Assembly (NCBI GenBank): GCA_032251045.1
Contig: JAVVEW010000002.1
Coordinates: forward strand, 1-64,000
Source: JAVVEW01 sp032251045
GTDB taxonomy: Bacteria > Pseudomonadota > Gammaproteobacteria > Methylococcales > Methylomonadaceae
Direction: 5' to 3'
DNA: 64,000 bases
Positions 42,821 through 51,967 of the stretch are shown piece after piece (positions within the stretch are counted from its first letter, which is position 1; every line of letters begins with the position of its first letter). Both the position numbers and the translations under genes were made by a program. Below the pieces are notes generated by a model. It was not told where the DNA came from and made no database searches. It saw only the letters and a program-made list of their open reading frames with translations.

Positions 42821-43597
42821 TCAATGATCCTCGTGGGCCATGCTCAGATAGACAATGGTCAAAACCATGAATATGAAGGCCTGCAAGGTGATAATCAGAA
42901 TGTGAAAGACCGCCCACGGAAAGCTCAGCAATGGCTGTATAAACCAGGGCAATAAAGCGATGAGTATAAAGATCAATTCACCGGCATACAGGTTGCCGAA
43001 TAAACGTAGTGCCAATGAAATCGGTTTGGCAAGCTCTTCGACCAGCTTCAACAGAAGGTTAAAAGGCATCAACCAAGGACCAAAGGGCTGAAATAACAGT
43101 TCTTTGGCAAATCCCCAAGGCCCTTTTATTTTCAAGCTATAGAAAATAATCAGGAAAAAAACCGAAAGAGACAGGGCAAAGGTACCATTCAGGTCGGTAC
43201 TAGGCACCACACGCAGATAATCAATCCCCATTAACCCTGCCATTCCGGGCAGCAAGTCAACGGGAAAAAGATCCATGAAATTCCACAGAAACACCCAGCA
43301 GAAAATCGACAACGCCAGAGGCGCTATCAATGCGCTGCGGCCATGAAAACTGTCTTTGACCTGAGTGTCGACAAATTCAATCAGCATCTCGGCAAAATTT
43401 TGCAACAAACCCGGCACTTCCGGAGAAGCTTTTTCAGCGGCGGTTTTGAAAAACCAGATAAACACACCACCCAGAACCCAGGAAAAGAACAGCGTATCGA
43501 GGTGAATTGTCCAGAAACCCTCGCCAAAACTCAAGGGTGTCAGGTGGTGAACAATATAGCCGGTTGCTCCTTCGGGCGCGTGTGCTTCTGTTGCCAT
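42821..43597 (-). CDS. atpB: ATP synthase Fo subunit a
   Basis: The a subunit (258 aa) forms the proton half-channels. The essential arginine is in ISLALRLFGNLYAGEL near residue 198. N-terminal GYIVHHLTPL and about five membrane segments are typical. It lies between atpI and atpE. Confidence 0.97.
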   Translation of the reverse strand: MATEAHAPEGATGYIVHHLTPLSFGEGFWTIHLDTLFFSWVLGGVFIWFFKTAAEKASPEVPGLLQNFAEMLIEFVDTQVKDSFHGRSALIAPLALSIFCWVFLWNFMDLFPVDLLPGMAGLMGIDYLRVVPSTDLNGTFALSLSVFFLIIFYSLKIKGPWGFAKELLFQPFGPWLMPFNLLLKLVEELAKPISLALRLFGNLYAGELIFILIALLPWFIQPLLSFPWAVFHILIITLQAFIFMVLTIVYLSMAHEDH

Positions 43598-43612
43598 GTG
43601 CTTAAAATCTCG

Positions 43613-43978
43613 TTAGTGGTTATCGGGCATCAGAAGTGCCCACCAGTACGCGGTTAACGCTGACATATACCCCACCAACAGCGGGCCTATGTGCAGTTCG
43701 GGTAATTGCATGATAAAAAAAAACATCACCCCTGTTAATGTCAGTTTCAGCGCCTCGCCCGAGTAGAGCGTACGCAACATTTTTTTAGGGTCTTTAGCTC
43801 CGGCCCAATGAATGCGGCCGATAAAGCATAAATTCGGAATGAGCGCTGCCAAGCCGCCCAGCAAGGCCATTCGAGCCTGGCCGACACCGGCCAAAGCCAA
43901 GTAGACTGCCGCAATGATTGATACCAAAGCGACTTGCAACACAATGACCCGCCGGTAAACTGAGAAATGCTTGTGCAT
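43613..43978 (-). CDS. atpI: ATP synthase-associated protein AtpI
   Basis: AtpI is a small (121 aa) membrane protein that helps assembly of the c-ring. Four hydrophobic segments are visible. The start MHKHFSVYRRVIVLQ and the first-gene position in the operon fit. The sequence of AtpI is weakly conserved, so context carries much of the call. Confidence 0.85.
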   Translation of the reverse strand: MHKHFSVYRRVIVLQVALVSIIAAVYLALAGVGQARMALLGGLAALIPNLCFIGRIHWAGAKDPKKMLRTLYSGEALKLTLTGVMFFFIMQLPELHIGPLLVGYMSALTAYWWALLMPDNH

Positions 43979-44008
43979 GCTGCAAGTGTCATTGCGTAAA
44001 GCCCGAGA

Positions 44009-44037
44009 ATTATATAGCCCTGGTTATGGCAAATCAA
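44009..44037 (-). promoter_or_regulatory. Sigma-70-type promoter of the atp operon
   Basis: On the minus strand TTGATT (44032-44037) and a perfect TATAAT (44009-44014) are 17 bases apart, 31 bases before the atpI start codon. The remaining 44043-44212 shows no gene. Confidence 0.75.
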
Positions 44038-44212
44038 GCAGCGCCTGCTTTTAAGCATATCTTTACCCGCTCGATCATTGTCATCATGAGCGCTGTAGGC
44101 GTATGCAAAGTCTGCGGATGTAGACACACCGCGTCTTCGTCTGAATACCACCTTACGGCCTGCCTTAAGGCACTGCAACTGGCATAATTCAAGAATGGCG
44201 ATGGTCGGGATA

Positions 44213-44242
44213 TTACGCAAATGCGCCACGCCTCGCTATAAT
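44213..44242 (+). promoter_or_regulatory. Promoter of the trpE operon
   Basis: A perfect -10 TATAAT (44237-44242) lies 18 bases after TTACGC (44213-44218), a weak -35. The start codon is 31 bases downstream, leaving too little room for a leader-peptide attenuator. Confidence 0.5.
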
Positions 44243-44273
44243 AGCGGGTTTATATCGATCACAACCTAACCCA

Positions 44274-45761
44274 ATGACGCCTGAATATTTCCATGCCTTG
44301 GCGGAACAAGGTTTCAATCGCATCCCGGTCAGCCGGCAAATACTGGCCGACCTGGATACGCCGTTAAGCGCCTACATGAAATTGGCGAAAGGCCCTTATG
44401 CCTATTTATTTGAGTCGGTACATGGCGGCGAACGCTTTGGTCGCTACTCGATCATTGGCCTACCCTGCCACAGCGTGGTGAAGGTTTATGGCCGTCTGGT
44501 GCAGGTCGAATGTGATGGTGTCTGTGTGGAACACCACCCTGACACCGACCCGATAACTTTTATCGCAGACTTCAAACAACGTTTCCGGGTACCTGACTTG
44601 CCTGAATTACCCCGCTTTAACGGTGGACTGGTCGGCTATTTTGGCTACGAAACCATTCGCTACCTGGAGCCTAAACTGAATCTTCCAGACAAGCCGGATG
44701 CCTTGCAAACACCGGATATTTTGCTGATGGTTTCGGATGAACTGGTGGTGTTTGATAATGTCTCGGGCAAACTCTGGCTACTTACTCATGCCGACCCCAG
44801 CCAGGAAGACGCGTATCCGACCGCACAACAGCGCCTGGATGCTTTGGAGCATCAACTGAATGCGTCCTGGCAACCGCCCGTGGCGGCACCTAAAGCCACA
44901 CAGGTTGCTGAATCTGAATTCGTATCTGGCTTTACCCGCTCAGGGTTCGAGCAAGCAGTCGCCCGCATCAAGCAATACATTGTTGACGGTGATGTCATGC
45001 AGGTGGTGCTGTCACAGCGCTTATCCATCCCCTACCCTGCGGACGCTTTGGATTTATACCGGGCACTACGCTGCCTGAATCCCTCCCCTTACCTTTATTT
45101 CCTGAACCTGGGCGATTTTCAAGTGGTGGGCTCGTCTCCGGAAATTCTGGTACGCCTGGAAGATGATAGAGTCACCGTCCGGCCCATCGCCGGCACCCGT
45201 CCGCGCGGCAGCACGCCAGAACACGACCTGGCGCTGGAACAGGATCTATTAGCCGACCCTAAAGAATGCGCCGAACATCTGATGCTGATTGATCTAGGCC
45301 GTAACGACGCCGGTCGAGTGGCTAACATTGGCAGCGTACAATTAACCGAACGGATGATTGTCGAACGTTATTCTCATGTCATGCATATTGTTTCCAATGT
45401 CACGGGCAAAATTCAACCTGGTCGCGATGCCTTCGACGTGCTTAAGGCCACTTTTCCAGCCGGCACGGTCAGTGGCGCACCGAAAATTCGTGCCATGGAA
45501 ATCATTGACGAACTGGAACCGGTCAAGCGCGGCATTTACTCTGGCGCAGTCGGTTACCTGGCCTGGAATGGCGATCTCGACCTGGCTATTGCCATACGCA
45601 CCGCGGTAATCAAGGATCAAACGCTGAACATTCAGGCGGGTGCCGGCATTGTGCATGATTCAGTACCGGCCAATGAATGGGAAGAGACGATGAACAAGGG
45701 ACGCGCCATTTTCCGGGCCGTCAGCATGGCTGTCGCCGGCTTGAAAGGAGAGCACGCATGA
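44274..45761 (+). CDS. trpE: Anthranilate synthase component I TrpE
   Basis: TrpE converts chorismate and ammonia to anthranilate, the first step of tryptophan synthesis. At 495 aa it is full length. Chorismate-binding signatures include QVVLSQRLSIPYPADALDLY near residue 243, RPIAGTRPRGSTPEHD near residue 303, and GAPKIRAMEIIDELEP near residue 401. An N-terminal feedback segment with LDTPLSAYMKLAKGPYAYLF ESVHGGER is present. The Shine-Dalgarno sequence is weak. The gene overlaps trpG by 4 bases. Confidence 0.97.
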   Translation: MTPEYFHALAEQGFNRIPVSRQILADLDTPLSAYMKLAKGPYAYLFESVHGGERFGRYSIIGLPCHSVVKVYGRLVQVECDGVCVEHHPDTDPITFIADFKQRFRVPDLPELPRFNGGLVGYFGYETIRYLEPKLNLPDKPDALQTPDILLMVSDELVVFDNVSGKLWLLTHADPSQEDAYPTAQQRLDALEHQLNASWQPPVAAPKATQVAESEFVSGFTRSGFEQAVARIKQYIVDGDVMQVVLSQRLSIPYPADALDLYRALRCLNPSPYLYFLNLGDFQVVGSSPEILVRLEDDRVTVRPIAGTRPRGSTPEHDLALEQDLLADPKECAEHLMLIDLGRNDAGRVANIGSVQLTERMIVERYSHVMHIVSNVTGKIQPGRDAFDVLKATFPAGTVSGAPKIRAMEIIDELEPVKRGIYSGAVGYLAWNGDLDLAIAIRTAVIKDQTLNIQAGAGIVHDSVPANEWEETMNKGRAIFRAVSMAVAGLKGEHA

Positions 45762-46348
45762 GCGGTAAACGTCTGGTAATGATCGATAACTACGATTCGT
45801 TCACCTACAATCTGGTGCAATATTTTGGCGAACTCGGCGCACAGGTCACCGTGGTGCGCAATGATGAAATGGATTTGTCGGCACTGGAACAACTCCGCCC
45901 CGACTGCCTGGTTATCTCACCCGGCCCATGCACGCCCAAACAAGCGGGTATTTCCGTACCTGCGATTCAGGCGTTTGCCGGTCGGTTACCCATTCTGGGC
46001 GTTTGCCTGGGTCACCAAAGCATTGCCGAGGCATTCGGTGGCCGGATTGTTCATGCCAAAGCGATCATGCACGGCAAGACCTCGCCGGTTTATCACGCCG
46101 ACACTGGCGTATTTCGAGGCCTTGCCAACCCCTTTACCGCGACCCGTTATCACTCACTGGTTATTGAGCAAGCGAGTCTGCCGGAGGCCTTGGAAGTCAC
46201 CGCCTGGACCTCGGACGAACATGGTGCCATCGATGAAATCATGGGCATTCGCCACCGGCAGCTCGCTATCGAAGGCGTGCAGTTCCACCCGGAATCGATC
46301 TTAACCGAACACGGCCACGATTTACTGCGCAATTTTCTGGAGAGTTAA
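45758..46348 (+). CDS. trpG: Anthranilate synthase component II TrpG
   Basis: This is the glutamine amidotransferase subunit, 196 aa. The start MSGKRLVMIDNYDSFTYNLV is typical; the ATG at 45758 overlaps the trpE stop and follows AAAGGAG. The catalytic Cys is in LGVCLGHQSIAEAFGG near residue 79, and His/Glu in VQFHPESILTEHG near residue 171. Such subunits can also serve 4-amino-4-deoxychorismate synthase (PabA role); no pabA is visible here. Confidence 0.96.
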   Translation: MSGKRLVMIDNYDSFTYNLVQYFGELGAQVTVVRNDEMDLSALEQLRPDCLVISPGPCTPKQAGISVPAIQAFAGRLPILGVCLGHQSIAEAFGGRIVHAKAIMHGKTSPVYHADTGVFRGLANPFTATRYHSLVIEQASLPEALEVTAWTSDEHGAIDEIMGIRHRQLAIEGVQFHPESILTEHGHDLLRNFLES

Positions 46349-46351
46349 GCC

Positions 46352-47380
46352 ATGGTCTTTGCCGACTGTTTGCACGCCTTAATGACCAAACAACCTTTGT
46401 CAGGGCCAGATATGCAGCGCCTGATGGGCCAGGTCATGTCTGGCGAACTCAGTGGCGCGCAAATCGGCGCGTTATTGGTCGCGTTGCGCGTCAAAGGTGA
46501 AACGGTCACCGAAATCAGTGCCGCGGCGCAAGTACTGCGCGAACACGCCACGCCCTTAAAAATCAAGGACAACACCCATCTGGTTGATACCTGTGGCACC
46601 GGTGGTGATGGCGCTAACACCTTCAATGTCTCCACCGCCAGTGCCTTGGTGGTTGCGGCCGCCGGCGGCAAAGTCGCCAAGCATGGCAATCGCTCGGTTT
46701 CCAGCCGATCCGGCAGCGCCGACGTGTTAGAGCTGGCAGGCGTCAATCTGGATTTAACCCCCGATCAAGTGGTCGCTTGTATCGAGCAAATCGGCTTTGG
46801 CTTTCTGTTCGCACCCAAATATCATCAAGCGTTACGCCATGTCGCTCAGGTACGCCGCGAACTGGGTGTGCGCACCTTATTCAACTTACTTGCCCCCATG
46901 GCCAATCCTGCCGGCGCACGCCGTCAGCTCATCGGTGTTTATGGCCGCAAATGGCTGAAACCTGTGGCCGAAGCCTTGCAACAACTGGGCAGCGAGCATG
47001 TCTTGGTGGTTCATGCCGAGGATGGCCTGGATGAAATCAGCATTGCCGCATCCACACAAGTGGCAGAACTGCGACATGGCCATATCAATACCTACAGCAT
47101 CACGCCCAGTCAATTTGGCATCAGCAAGGGTGCATTGTCCGAGCTTGCCGTTGAAAATGCAGCAGACAGCCTGGCATTGCTGCGCAAAGCCTTAGCCGGC
47201 GAAACCGGGCCGTGGCTGGATATCGTTGCCCTGAATGCCGGCGCGGCAATTTATGTTGCGGGCTTGAGCGATAACCTGGCTTCCGGCATCCGCACCGCCT
47301 CGCACATACTCGACCAAGGCCAAGCCTTGCGCAAACTTCAAGACCTGATTACTTTTTCCCAATCATTCTCGCCATCATGA
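46352..47380 (+). CDS. trpD: Anthranilate phosphoribosyltransferase TrpD
   Basis: TrpD transfers phosphoribose to anthranilate. The 342-aa sequence has the PRPP-binding motif CGTGGDGANTFNVST near residue 80 and KHGNRSVSSRSGSADVLE near residue 108. It begins 3 bases after trpG and overlaps trpC by 4 bases. Confidence 0.97.
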   Translation: MVFADCLHALMTKQPLSGPDMQRLMGQVMSGELSGAQIGALLVALRVKGETVTEISAAAQVLREHATPLKIKDNTHLVDTCGTGGDGANTFNVSTASALVVAAAGGKVAKHGNRSVSSRSGSADVLELAGVNLDLTPDQVVACIEQIGFGFLFAPKYHQALRHVAQVRRELGVRTLFNLLAPMANPAGARRQLIGVYGRKWLKPVAEALQQLGSEHVLVVHAEDGLDEISIAASTQVAELRHGHINTYSITPSQFGISKGALSELAVENAADSLALLRKALAGETGPWLDIVALNAGAAIYVAGLSDNLASGIRTASHILDQGQALRKLQDLITFSQSFSPS

Positions 47381-48180
47381 CTGACCAAGCCGACATTCTG
47401 AGCCGAATCCTGGCCACCAAAGCGGAAGAAATTGCCCAACGCAAAACCGACCGCCCCATTGCTTTGTTAACCGACATTGCCGCACAAAACGAGGCGCCGC
47501 GAGGCTTTGCCAAGGCTTTACTGGACAAGGCCAACCGTCAGCAGCCAGCGGTGATTGCTGAAATCAAAAAAGCCTCGCCTAGCAAAGGCGTGCTGCGGGA
47601 AGACTTTCAACCGCTCAATATCGCCCAGGATTACGCCATGCACGGCGCGACCTGCCTGTCGATACTGACCGACAAAAACTATTTTCAAGGTGCTGAAGTG
47701 TATCTGCAAATGGTACGCGAACGTTGTCCGCTGCCGGTACTGCGTAAGGACTTCATGATTGACCCTTATCAGATTTATGAATCACATGCCTTAGGCGCGG
47801 ATTGTATTTTGTTGATTGTCGCGGCGTTAAGCGATGAATCCATGCACCAATTAGCCGAACTGGCCGCCAAGCTAGGCATGGATGTATTGGTTGAAGTGCA
47901 TGATGAGAACGAACTGGAACGCGCCTTGCAGCTTAACACGCCGCTGATTGGCGTTAACAACCGCAATTTGCGCACGTTTACCACCGACCTTGCTACCTGT
48001 ATCAGGCTCAAGCAACAACTCCCGGCAGACAGGTTGCTGGTCGCCGAAAGCGGCATTCACAGCGCTACCGATATTGCGCACTTGCAGCAACAAGGCATAT
48101 ACAGCTATCTGATTGGCGAGGCATTCATGCGTGCACCCTCGCCAGGCGCACAATTACAAGCCATGTTCGCCCCAGCCTGA
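47377..48180 (+). CDS. trpC: Indole-3-glycerol-phosphate synthase TrpC
   Basis: TrpC forms indole-3-glycerol phosphate. It is a monofunctional 267-aa barrel. Signatures are AEIKKASPSKGVLRED near residue 61, LRKDFMIDPYQIYES near residue 125, GVNNRNLRTF near residue 191 and AESGIHSATDI near residue 226. It ends the trpEGDC cluster; trpF, trpB and trpA are not in the window. Nothing else was recognised in the 198 bases before the next gene. Confidence 0.97.
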   Translation: MTDQADILSRILATKAEEIAQRKTDRPIALLTDIAAQNEAPRGFAKALLDKANRQQPAVIAEIKKASPSKGVLREDFQPLNIAQDYAMHGATCLSILTDKNYFQGAEVYLQMVRERCPLPVLRKDFMIDPYQIYESHALGADCILLIVAALSDESMHQLAELAAKLGMDVLVEVHDENELERALQLNTPLIGVNNRNLRTFTTDLATCIRLKQQLPADRLLVAESGIHSATDIAHLQQQGIYSYLIGEAFMRAPSPGAQLQAMFAPA

Positions 48181-48378
48181 CCCCCCCTTTAGTCCATAAG
48201 GGCGGTCGGTATAGTTGCGACCACTTAAGTCCAGACCACCTAAATTGAGCCATGACTGGCGCATCATTGCCTGGCTATGTCATCGAACGAACACCGTGTT
48301 GATAAATAAGCAACATTATGATCCGTTGCCGACAACGTTGTACAATAGCCGATCATCAAACCTCACCGCGAGCGCACC

Positions 48379-49146
48379 GTGTCCAATACTACGTTCACTG
48401 CCCTAGGTTGCCAGCAATGCCGCCAACCGACACCACTTCTTAAACCTTTTTCCGTGGCATTTCAGCCCATCGTTGATGTGACATCACGTTCCGTGTTTGG
48501 TTATGAAGCATTGGTTCGAGGCGCCAATAATGAAAGTGCTGCCAGTGTGCTTGCCCAACTCAACGATGAAAATCGCTATTGGTTTGATCAAACCATCCGG
48601 GTTAAAGCGATTGACTTAGCCGCACGTTTGCAGCTTCAAGGCCGTTTAAGTATCAATTTTTTTCCCAAAGCCGTGTACCGTGCCGAGACCTGTATTCGGG
48701 CAACGCTTGAGGCGGCCAAGGAAAATAACTTTCCCACCACACAATTGATGTTTGAGGCCACCGAAACCGAACGCATTGCCAATCATGCGCATTTGCAAAG
48801 TATTTTCAGCGAATACCGGCAACAAGGCTTCACCACAGCGATCGATGATTTTGGCTCAGGCTATTCAGGGCTGAATCTTTTATCTAATTGGCAACCGGAT
48901 ATCATCAAGCTGGATATGGAGCTGTGCCGGAATATTGATAGCGACCCGGTACGACAGGCTATCGTCAAAGGCGTGTTGCTGATCTGCGAGAGTCTCGGCA
49001 TTGATGTGATTGCCGAAGGCATTGAGACTTTAGCGGAATGTCGGATTTTAAGCGATCTTGGTGTGCGCTTGTTTCAGGGCTACTGGTTTGCAAGACCCGG
49101 TTTTGAAATGCTGCCCACCATTCCCGAATCGGCCTGGTTAACCTAG
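48379..49146 (+). CDS. Stand-alone EAL-domain protein
   Basis: This 255-aa protein is a single EAL domain, a putative cyclic-di-GMP phosphodiesterase or c-di-GMP-binding protein. Catalytic-type motifs are complete: FGYEALVRG near residue 41, SINFFPKAVY near residue 93, LMFEATETE near residue 130, TAIDDFGSGYSGLNLL near residue 154, IIKLDMELCR near residue 175, and VIAEGIET near residue 212. The start is a GTG at 48379; an N-terminal CQQC pair near residue 11 might bind metal. It has no sensor domain, and its neighbours give no target. Confidence 0.9.
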   Translation: MSNTTFTALGCQQCRQPTPLLKPFSVAFQPIVDVTSRSVFGYEALVRGANNESAASVLAQLNDENRYWFDQTIRVKAIDLAARLQLQGRLSINFFPKAVYRAETCIRATLEAAKENNFPTTQLMFEATETERIANHAHLQSIFSEYRQQGFTTAIDDFGSGYSGLNLLSNWQPDIIKLDMELCRNIDSDPVRQAIVKGVLLICESLGIDVIAEGIETLAECRILSDLGVRLFQGYWFARPGFEMLPTIPESAWLT

Positions 49147-49223
49147 GAGTCGGCCCGAAAATAGACTGACCGACTATCCCCTCAATTCCCTACCGGGTAT
49201 ATAAAGAAGCGCTGGGGACTCAG

Positions 49224-49252
49224 GGTGGATAAGCCTGACAGGCGCATCCACC
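49224..49252. repeat. REP-like palindrome
   Basis: Arms GGTGGATAAGCCTG / CAGGCGCATCCACC form an imperfect palindrome related to the one at 12269-12293. It lies between the convergent EAL and mlaA genes and is immediately followed by the 14-nt repeat. Confidence 0.65.
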
Positions 49253-49261
49253 ATAACCATA

Positions 49262-49275
49262 ACCGTTCACAACCT
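49262..49275. repeat. 14-nt interspersed repeat, copy 3 (one change)
   Basis: ACCGTTCACAACCT differs at one base from the copies at 23223 and 33193. It lies 9 bases after the REP-like palindrome. Confidence 0.45.
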
Positions 49276-49300
49276 CGGCCAGTCAGCCCATGCGCACTGG

Positions 49301-50146
49301 CTAGTCAAGTGCCTGCGGCGCCAGCTCCAGACGCGGACTTTGGCTGAGATTGCCATCGACTTCAAACTCTTCATTTTCGTCAAAATCGATATTATCGATA
49401 TCAAATTCCTGATTTTCTTCAGGAACCTGACCGTCGTGAATCAGATAGCGACGATGCTGGCGAAATGAATTTTTGATAAATTCATAACGATCTAAAGCGG
49501 CTTCCTCGACAATTTTTTCGCTGGCCATCAACCCGGCCCGTTGGTCGGTCACATCCAGCACACTGGCTGCGGTGCTGGCGGCGCTGGCGGCGGTACCGGC
49601 CAAAAATAAGTAATTGCTAGGGTCGGTTGCAGCATCACCCACCATGCCGAGAATTCCACGCGGTGAACTTGGTCCTGCAAATGGCAACACCAGATAAGGC
49701 CCTTCCGGCACACCCCATACCGCCAAAGTCTGATCAAAATCCTCATTATGCTTGGGCAGGTCGATCATGGTCGCGACATCGATAAAACCCGCGACACCGG
49801 CTGTGGTATTGACCAGAAAACGGCTAACGTCCTGACCGGCCTGCAACAACTTGAACTGCAAAATATCGTTAATAAAGACCGTGATATCGTCAATATTATT
49901 GAAAAAATTGGTCACCCCTTCATTGATGGGATCGTTGGTGACGTCCAGATAACCAATCGCCATCGGTTTTAAGATCAATTCATCGACATCATCGTTGAAT
50001 TCCTGAATATCACGATTCCAGCTTTCCCACGGGTCATCCGGATTGGTCGGGTTGGAAGCACAGCCGGTCATAAACAGCAGCCCGGACACTACCAATGCCA
50101 TTTGCTTTTGCTTGAAAAAATCCAGAGGTTGAAGCGCTTTTAACAT
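49301..50146 (-). CDS. mlaA: Outer-membrane phospholipid-trafficking lipoprotein MlaA (VacJ)
   Basis: MlaA removes mislocalised phospholipids from the outer leaflet of the outer membrane and passes them to the Mla system. This 281-aa protein has a lipoprotein signal with lipobox FMTGC near residue 28, then DPWESWNRDIQEFND. The family core INEGVTNFFNNIDDI and VWGVPEGPYLVLPFAGPSSP is present. It has an acidic C-terminal extension (about residues 240-270). The other mla genes are not in the window. Confidence 0.94.
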   Translation of the reverse strand: MLKALQPLDFFKQKQMALVVSGLLFMTGCASNPTNPDDPWESWNRDIQEFNDDVDELILKPMAIGYLDVTNDPINEGVTNFFNNIDDITVFINDILQFKLLQAGQDVSRFLVNTTAGVAGFIDVATMIDLPKHNEDFDQTLAVWGVPEGPYLVLPFAGPSSPRGILGMVGDAATDPSNYLFLAGTAASAASTAASVLDVTDQRAGLMASEKIVEEAALDRYEFIKNSFRQHRRYLIHDGQVPEENQEFDIDNIDFDENEEFEVDGNLSQSPRLELAPQALD

Positions 50147-50266
50147 GTCTCACTCGAAATAGGGGTTGATTGAGAAAGCCTAAATGGCATTAAACAGCAA
50201 ACCATTATCAGTCGACTAAGGAGCCATTCTATTGCAGAATCGACAAATAATGAAGCGTGACCGCGC

Positions 50267-50626
50267 TCATTGCCCCTTAAATAAACGCGCCATAATACCA
50301 GATGCGCCCGCTTCCAGTTGCCGCTGGCGCTGTAAAGCCGCCTCGGCAAACACACTGCCAGGCTCACCGTCAACAATCGCCTGCAAAACGCGGACGCTAT
50401 GTTCATCGAGCATGGCAATCGCCTTGAGTCTGACTTGCTCGTAATGCGCCCTGCGTGCCGCCAATTCACGCAGATAGGCGTTCGATTCGCCAAGTAGTTT
50501 CAATAATACACGCTCTGGCGGGTCGGTAAACAAATCGCGCACCAGATTGCCATAGCGTTGCTCGGCCAGCTGTAAATCTTGTAAATCGAGCTTTTCCGGT
50601 TCAGTCGGATCATCACAACAACTCAT
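50267..50626 (-). CDS. Conserved hypothetical protein, helical
   Basis: I do not recognise this 119-aa protein. It is predicted helical throughout and charged (LDLQDLQLAEQRYGNLVRDL, ARRAHYEQVRLKAIAMLDEH). MSCCDD at the start offers two adjacent cysteines. It has no signal peptide or membrane segment. It lies 17 bases after the crcB-like gene in the same orientation, with a GGAGG before its start, so it is probably real and in one transcript with it. Confidence 0.6.
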   Translation of the reverse strand: MSCCDDPTEPEKLDLQDLQLAEQRYGNLVRDLFTDPPERVLLKLLGESNAYLRELAARRAHYEQVRLKAIAMLDEHSVRVLQAIVDGEPGSVFAEAALQRQRQLEAGASGIMARLFKGQ

Positions 50627-50643
50627 ACCGCCTCCTGTTCAAG

Positions 50644-51354
50644 TCAAACACATTCACCCGCCAAAACACCGCCCCAAATCGCCAGTCCACAGGTCAGAGC
50701 ATTGGCGGCAAACAACCCCAACCAACTGACCGGATGCGCAGGGGGCGCAGCGCTGCCGTCAATCATCAGCAGCAATAAATAAATACTCGACAACGTTATA
50801 AACAAGCCCGTTACCAACAGCAACACCGCCGCCCGGTATTCCAGCGTCAGATCGATATGCTCAAGCAATATCATGGTCACAAAACCGACTAAAAACGCGC
50901 CCAGTATATTCACCAACAACAACGCATACGGTATGGCCAGCCCTTGGAACTGCAACATGCCTTGAGCGTGCCACAAAAGAACGCGGCTGAGCAGCAAACC
51001 CAGCCAGACCATCAACAGACAGCCCAATACATTGGCGAGAATATTCAGCAACGCCTTACCATAGGCTTCTTGCTGCAATAACGCCACCGTTTCCAGGGAA
51101 AAAGTTGAAAAGGTGGTTAATGAACCAAATACCCCGACCAGAATCGCGAGCCGGTATTCCTGAGCGATGGCAACCCGCTGGGCCATCAGGATTTCCACCA
51201 TGATCCCCATTAACAGCGAACCGAGTAAGTTCACCGCCAATGTGCCATAGGGAAACGCTCGCCCTAACCAATGATAAAACCCCGATGCCACCATATAGCG
51301 CAACGAGGCGCCAAACGCCCCGCCTATCGCGACGGCCGCCAACTGCCCCAACAT
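50644..51354 (-). CDS. crcB: Fused double-domain CrcB (Fluc) fluoride channel-like protein
   Basis: CrcB/Fluc proteins export fluoride and are normally about 125-130 aa dimers. This gene encodes 236 aa with two Fluc-like halves in one chain. The first half is canonical: GGAFGASLRY near residue 11, YGTLAVNLLGSLLMG near residue 36, and GVFGSLTTFSTFSLE near residue 73. The second half repeats the pattern (IPYALLLVNILGAFLVGF near residue 140) but replaces the FGSLTTFSTF core with TGLFITLSSIYL, losing the pore Phe/Thr residues. It probably works as a pseudo-dimer with one degraded pore. No fluoride riboswitch was recognised. It ends one base before orn on the same strand. Confidence 0.83.
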   Translation of the reverse strand: MLGQLAAVAIGGAFGASLRYMVASGFYHWLGRAFPYGTLAVNLLGSLLMGIMVEILMAQRVAIAQEYRLAILVGVFGSLTTFSTFSLETVALLQQEAYGKALLNILANVLGCLLMVWLGLLLSRVLLWHAQGMLQFQGLAIPYALLLVNILGAFLVGFVTMILLEHIDLTLEYRAAVLLLVTGLFITLSSIYLLLLMIDGSAAPPAHPVSWLGLFAANALTCGLAIWGGVLAGECV

Positions 51355-51355
51355 G

Positions 51356-51901
51356 TCAGACTTTCAGAAAATGCTTTCGATAGTGTTTCAGTTCGGCAAT
51401 GGATTCATAAACATCGTCCAACGCCCGGTGTGCCTCTTTTTTTTGAAACGCATTTTTGATCTCAGGCGCCCAGCGTGCGGCCAGTTCTTTCAAGGTCGAA
51501 ACATCAAGATTGCGATAATGAAAAAAGGCCTCCAGCGTCGGCATCAGCCGAAACAGAAAACGACGATCCTGACCAATGCTGTTGCCACAGATCGGCGAGC
51601 TTTGTTCCGGCAGCCAGTCGCGCACAAAAGCCAATGTTTGCCGCTCGGCTTCGGCGGTATCAATCGATGAGGTGCGCACTCTGTCCAGCAAACCGGATTG
51701 CCCGTGATGGCTTTGATTCCACTCATCCATGCCGTTCAACACTTGTTCATCCTGATGAATGACCAACACTGGCCCTTCTGCCAAAACATTAAGATTCTGA
51801 TCCGTTATCACCGTGGCGATTTCCAGAATCGCATCGGCATCTGGATTCAGCCCGGTCATTTCCAAATCCAGCCAAATCAAATGTGAGGCATCTTGCGCCA
51901 T
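51356..51901 (-). CDS. orn: Oligoribonuclease Orn
   Basis: Orn is a 3'-5' exoribonuclease that finishes RNA decay by degrading dinucleotides, including pGpG from c-di-GMP turnover. The DEDDh residues are visible: HLIWLDLEMTGLNPDAD (Asp, Glu), GNSIGQDRRFL (Asp) and EAHRALDDVYESI (His, Asp). The ATG at 51901 (181 aa) is spaced 6 bases from AAGGAG; a GTG at 51907 is an alternative. Its last base pair sits next to the crcB-like start. Confidence 0.96.
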   Translation of the reverse strand: MAQDASHLIWLDLEMTGLNPDADAILEIATVITDQNLNVLAEGPVLVIHQDEQVLNGMDEWNQSHHGQSGLLDRVRTSSIDTAEAERQTLAFVRDWLPEQSSPICGNSIGQDRRFLFRLMPTLEAFFHYRNLDVSTLKELAARWAPEIKNAFQKKEAHRALDDVYESIAELKHYRKHFLKV

Positions 51902-51967
51902 GATCACTCCTTAAAAATGTGTGATAAATTGTCATTAGTGTAGCAAGCTTAACGCCTTGGAGGCATC

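Noticed and set aside
44243..44273. A trp leader-peptide attenuator
   Set aside because: The distance from the -10 to trpE is only about 30 bases, with no Trp codons or terminator hairpin.
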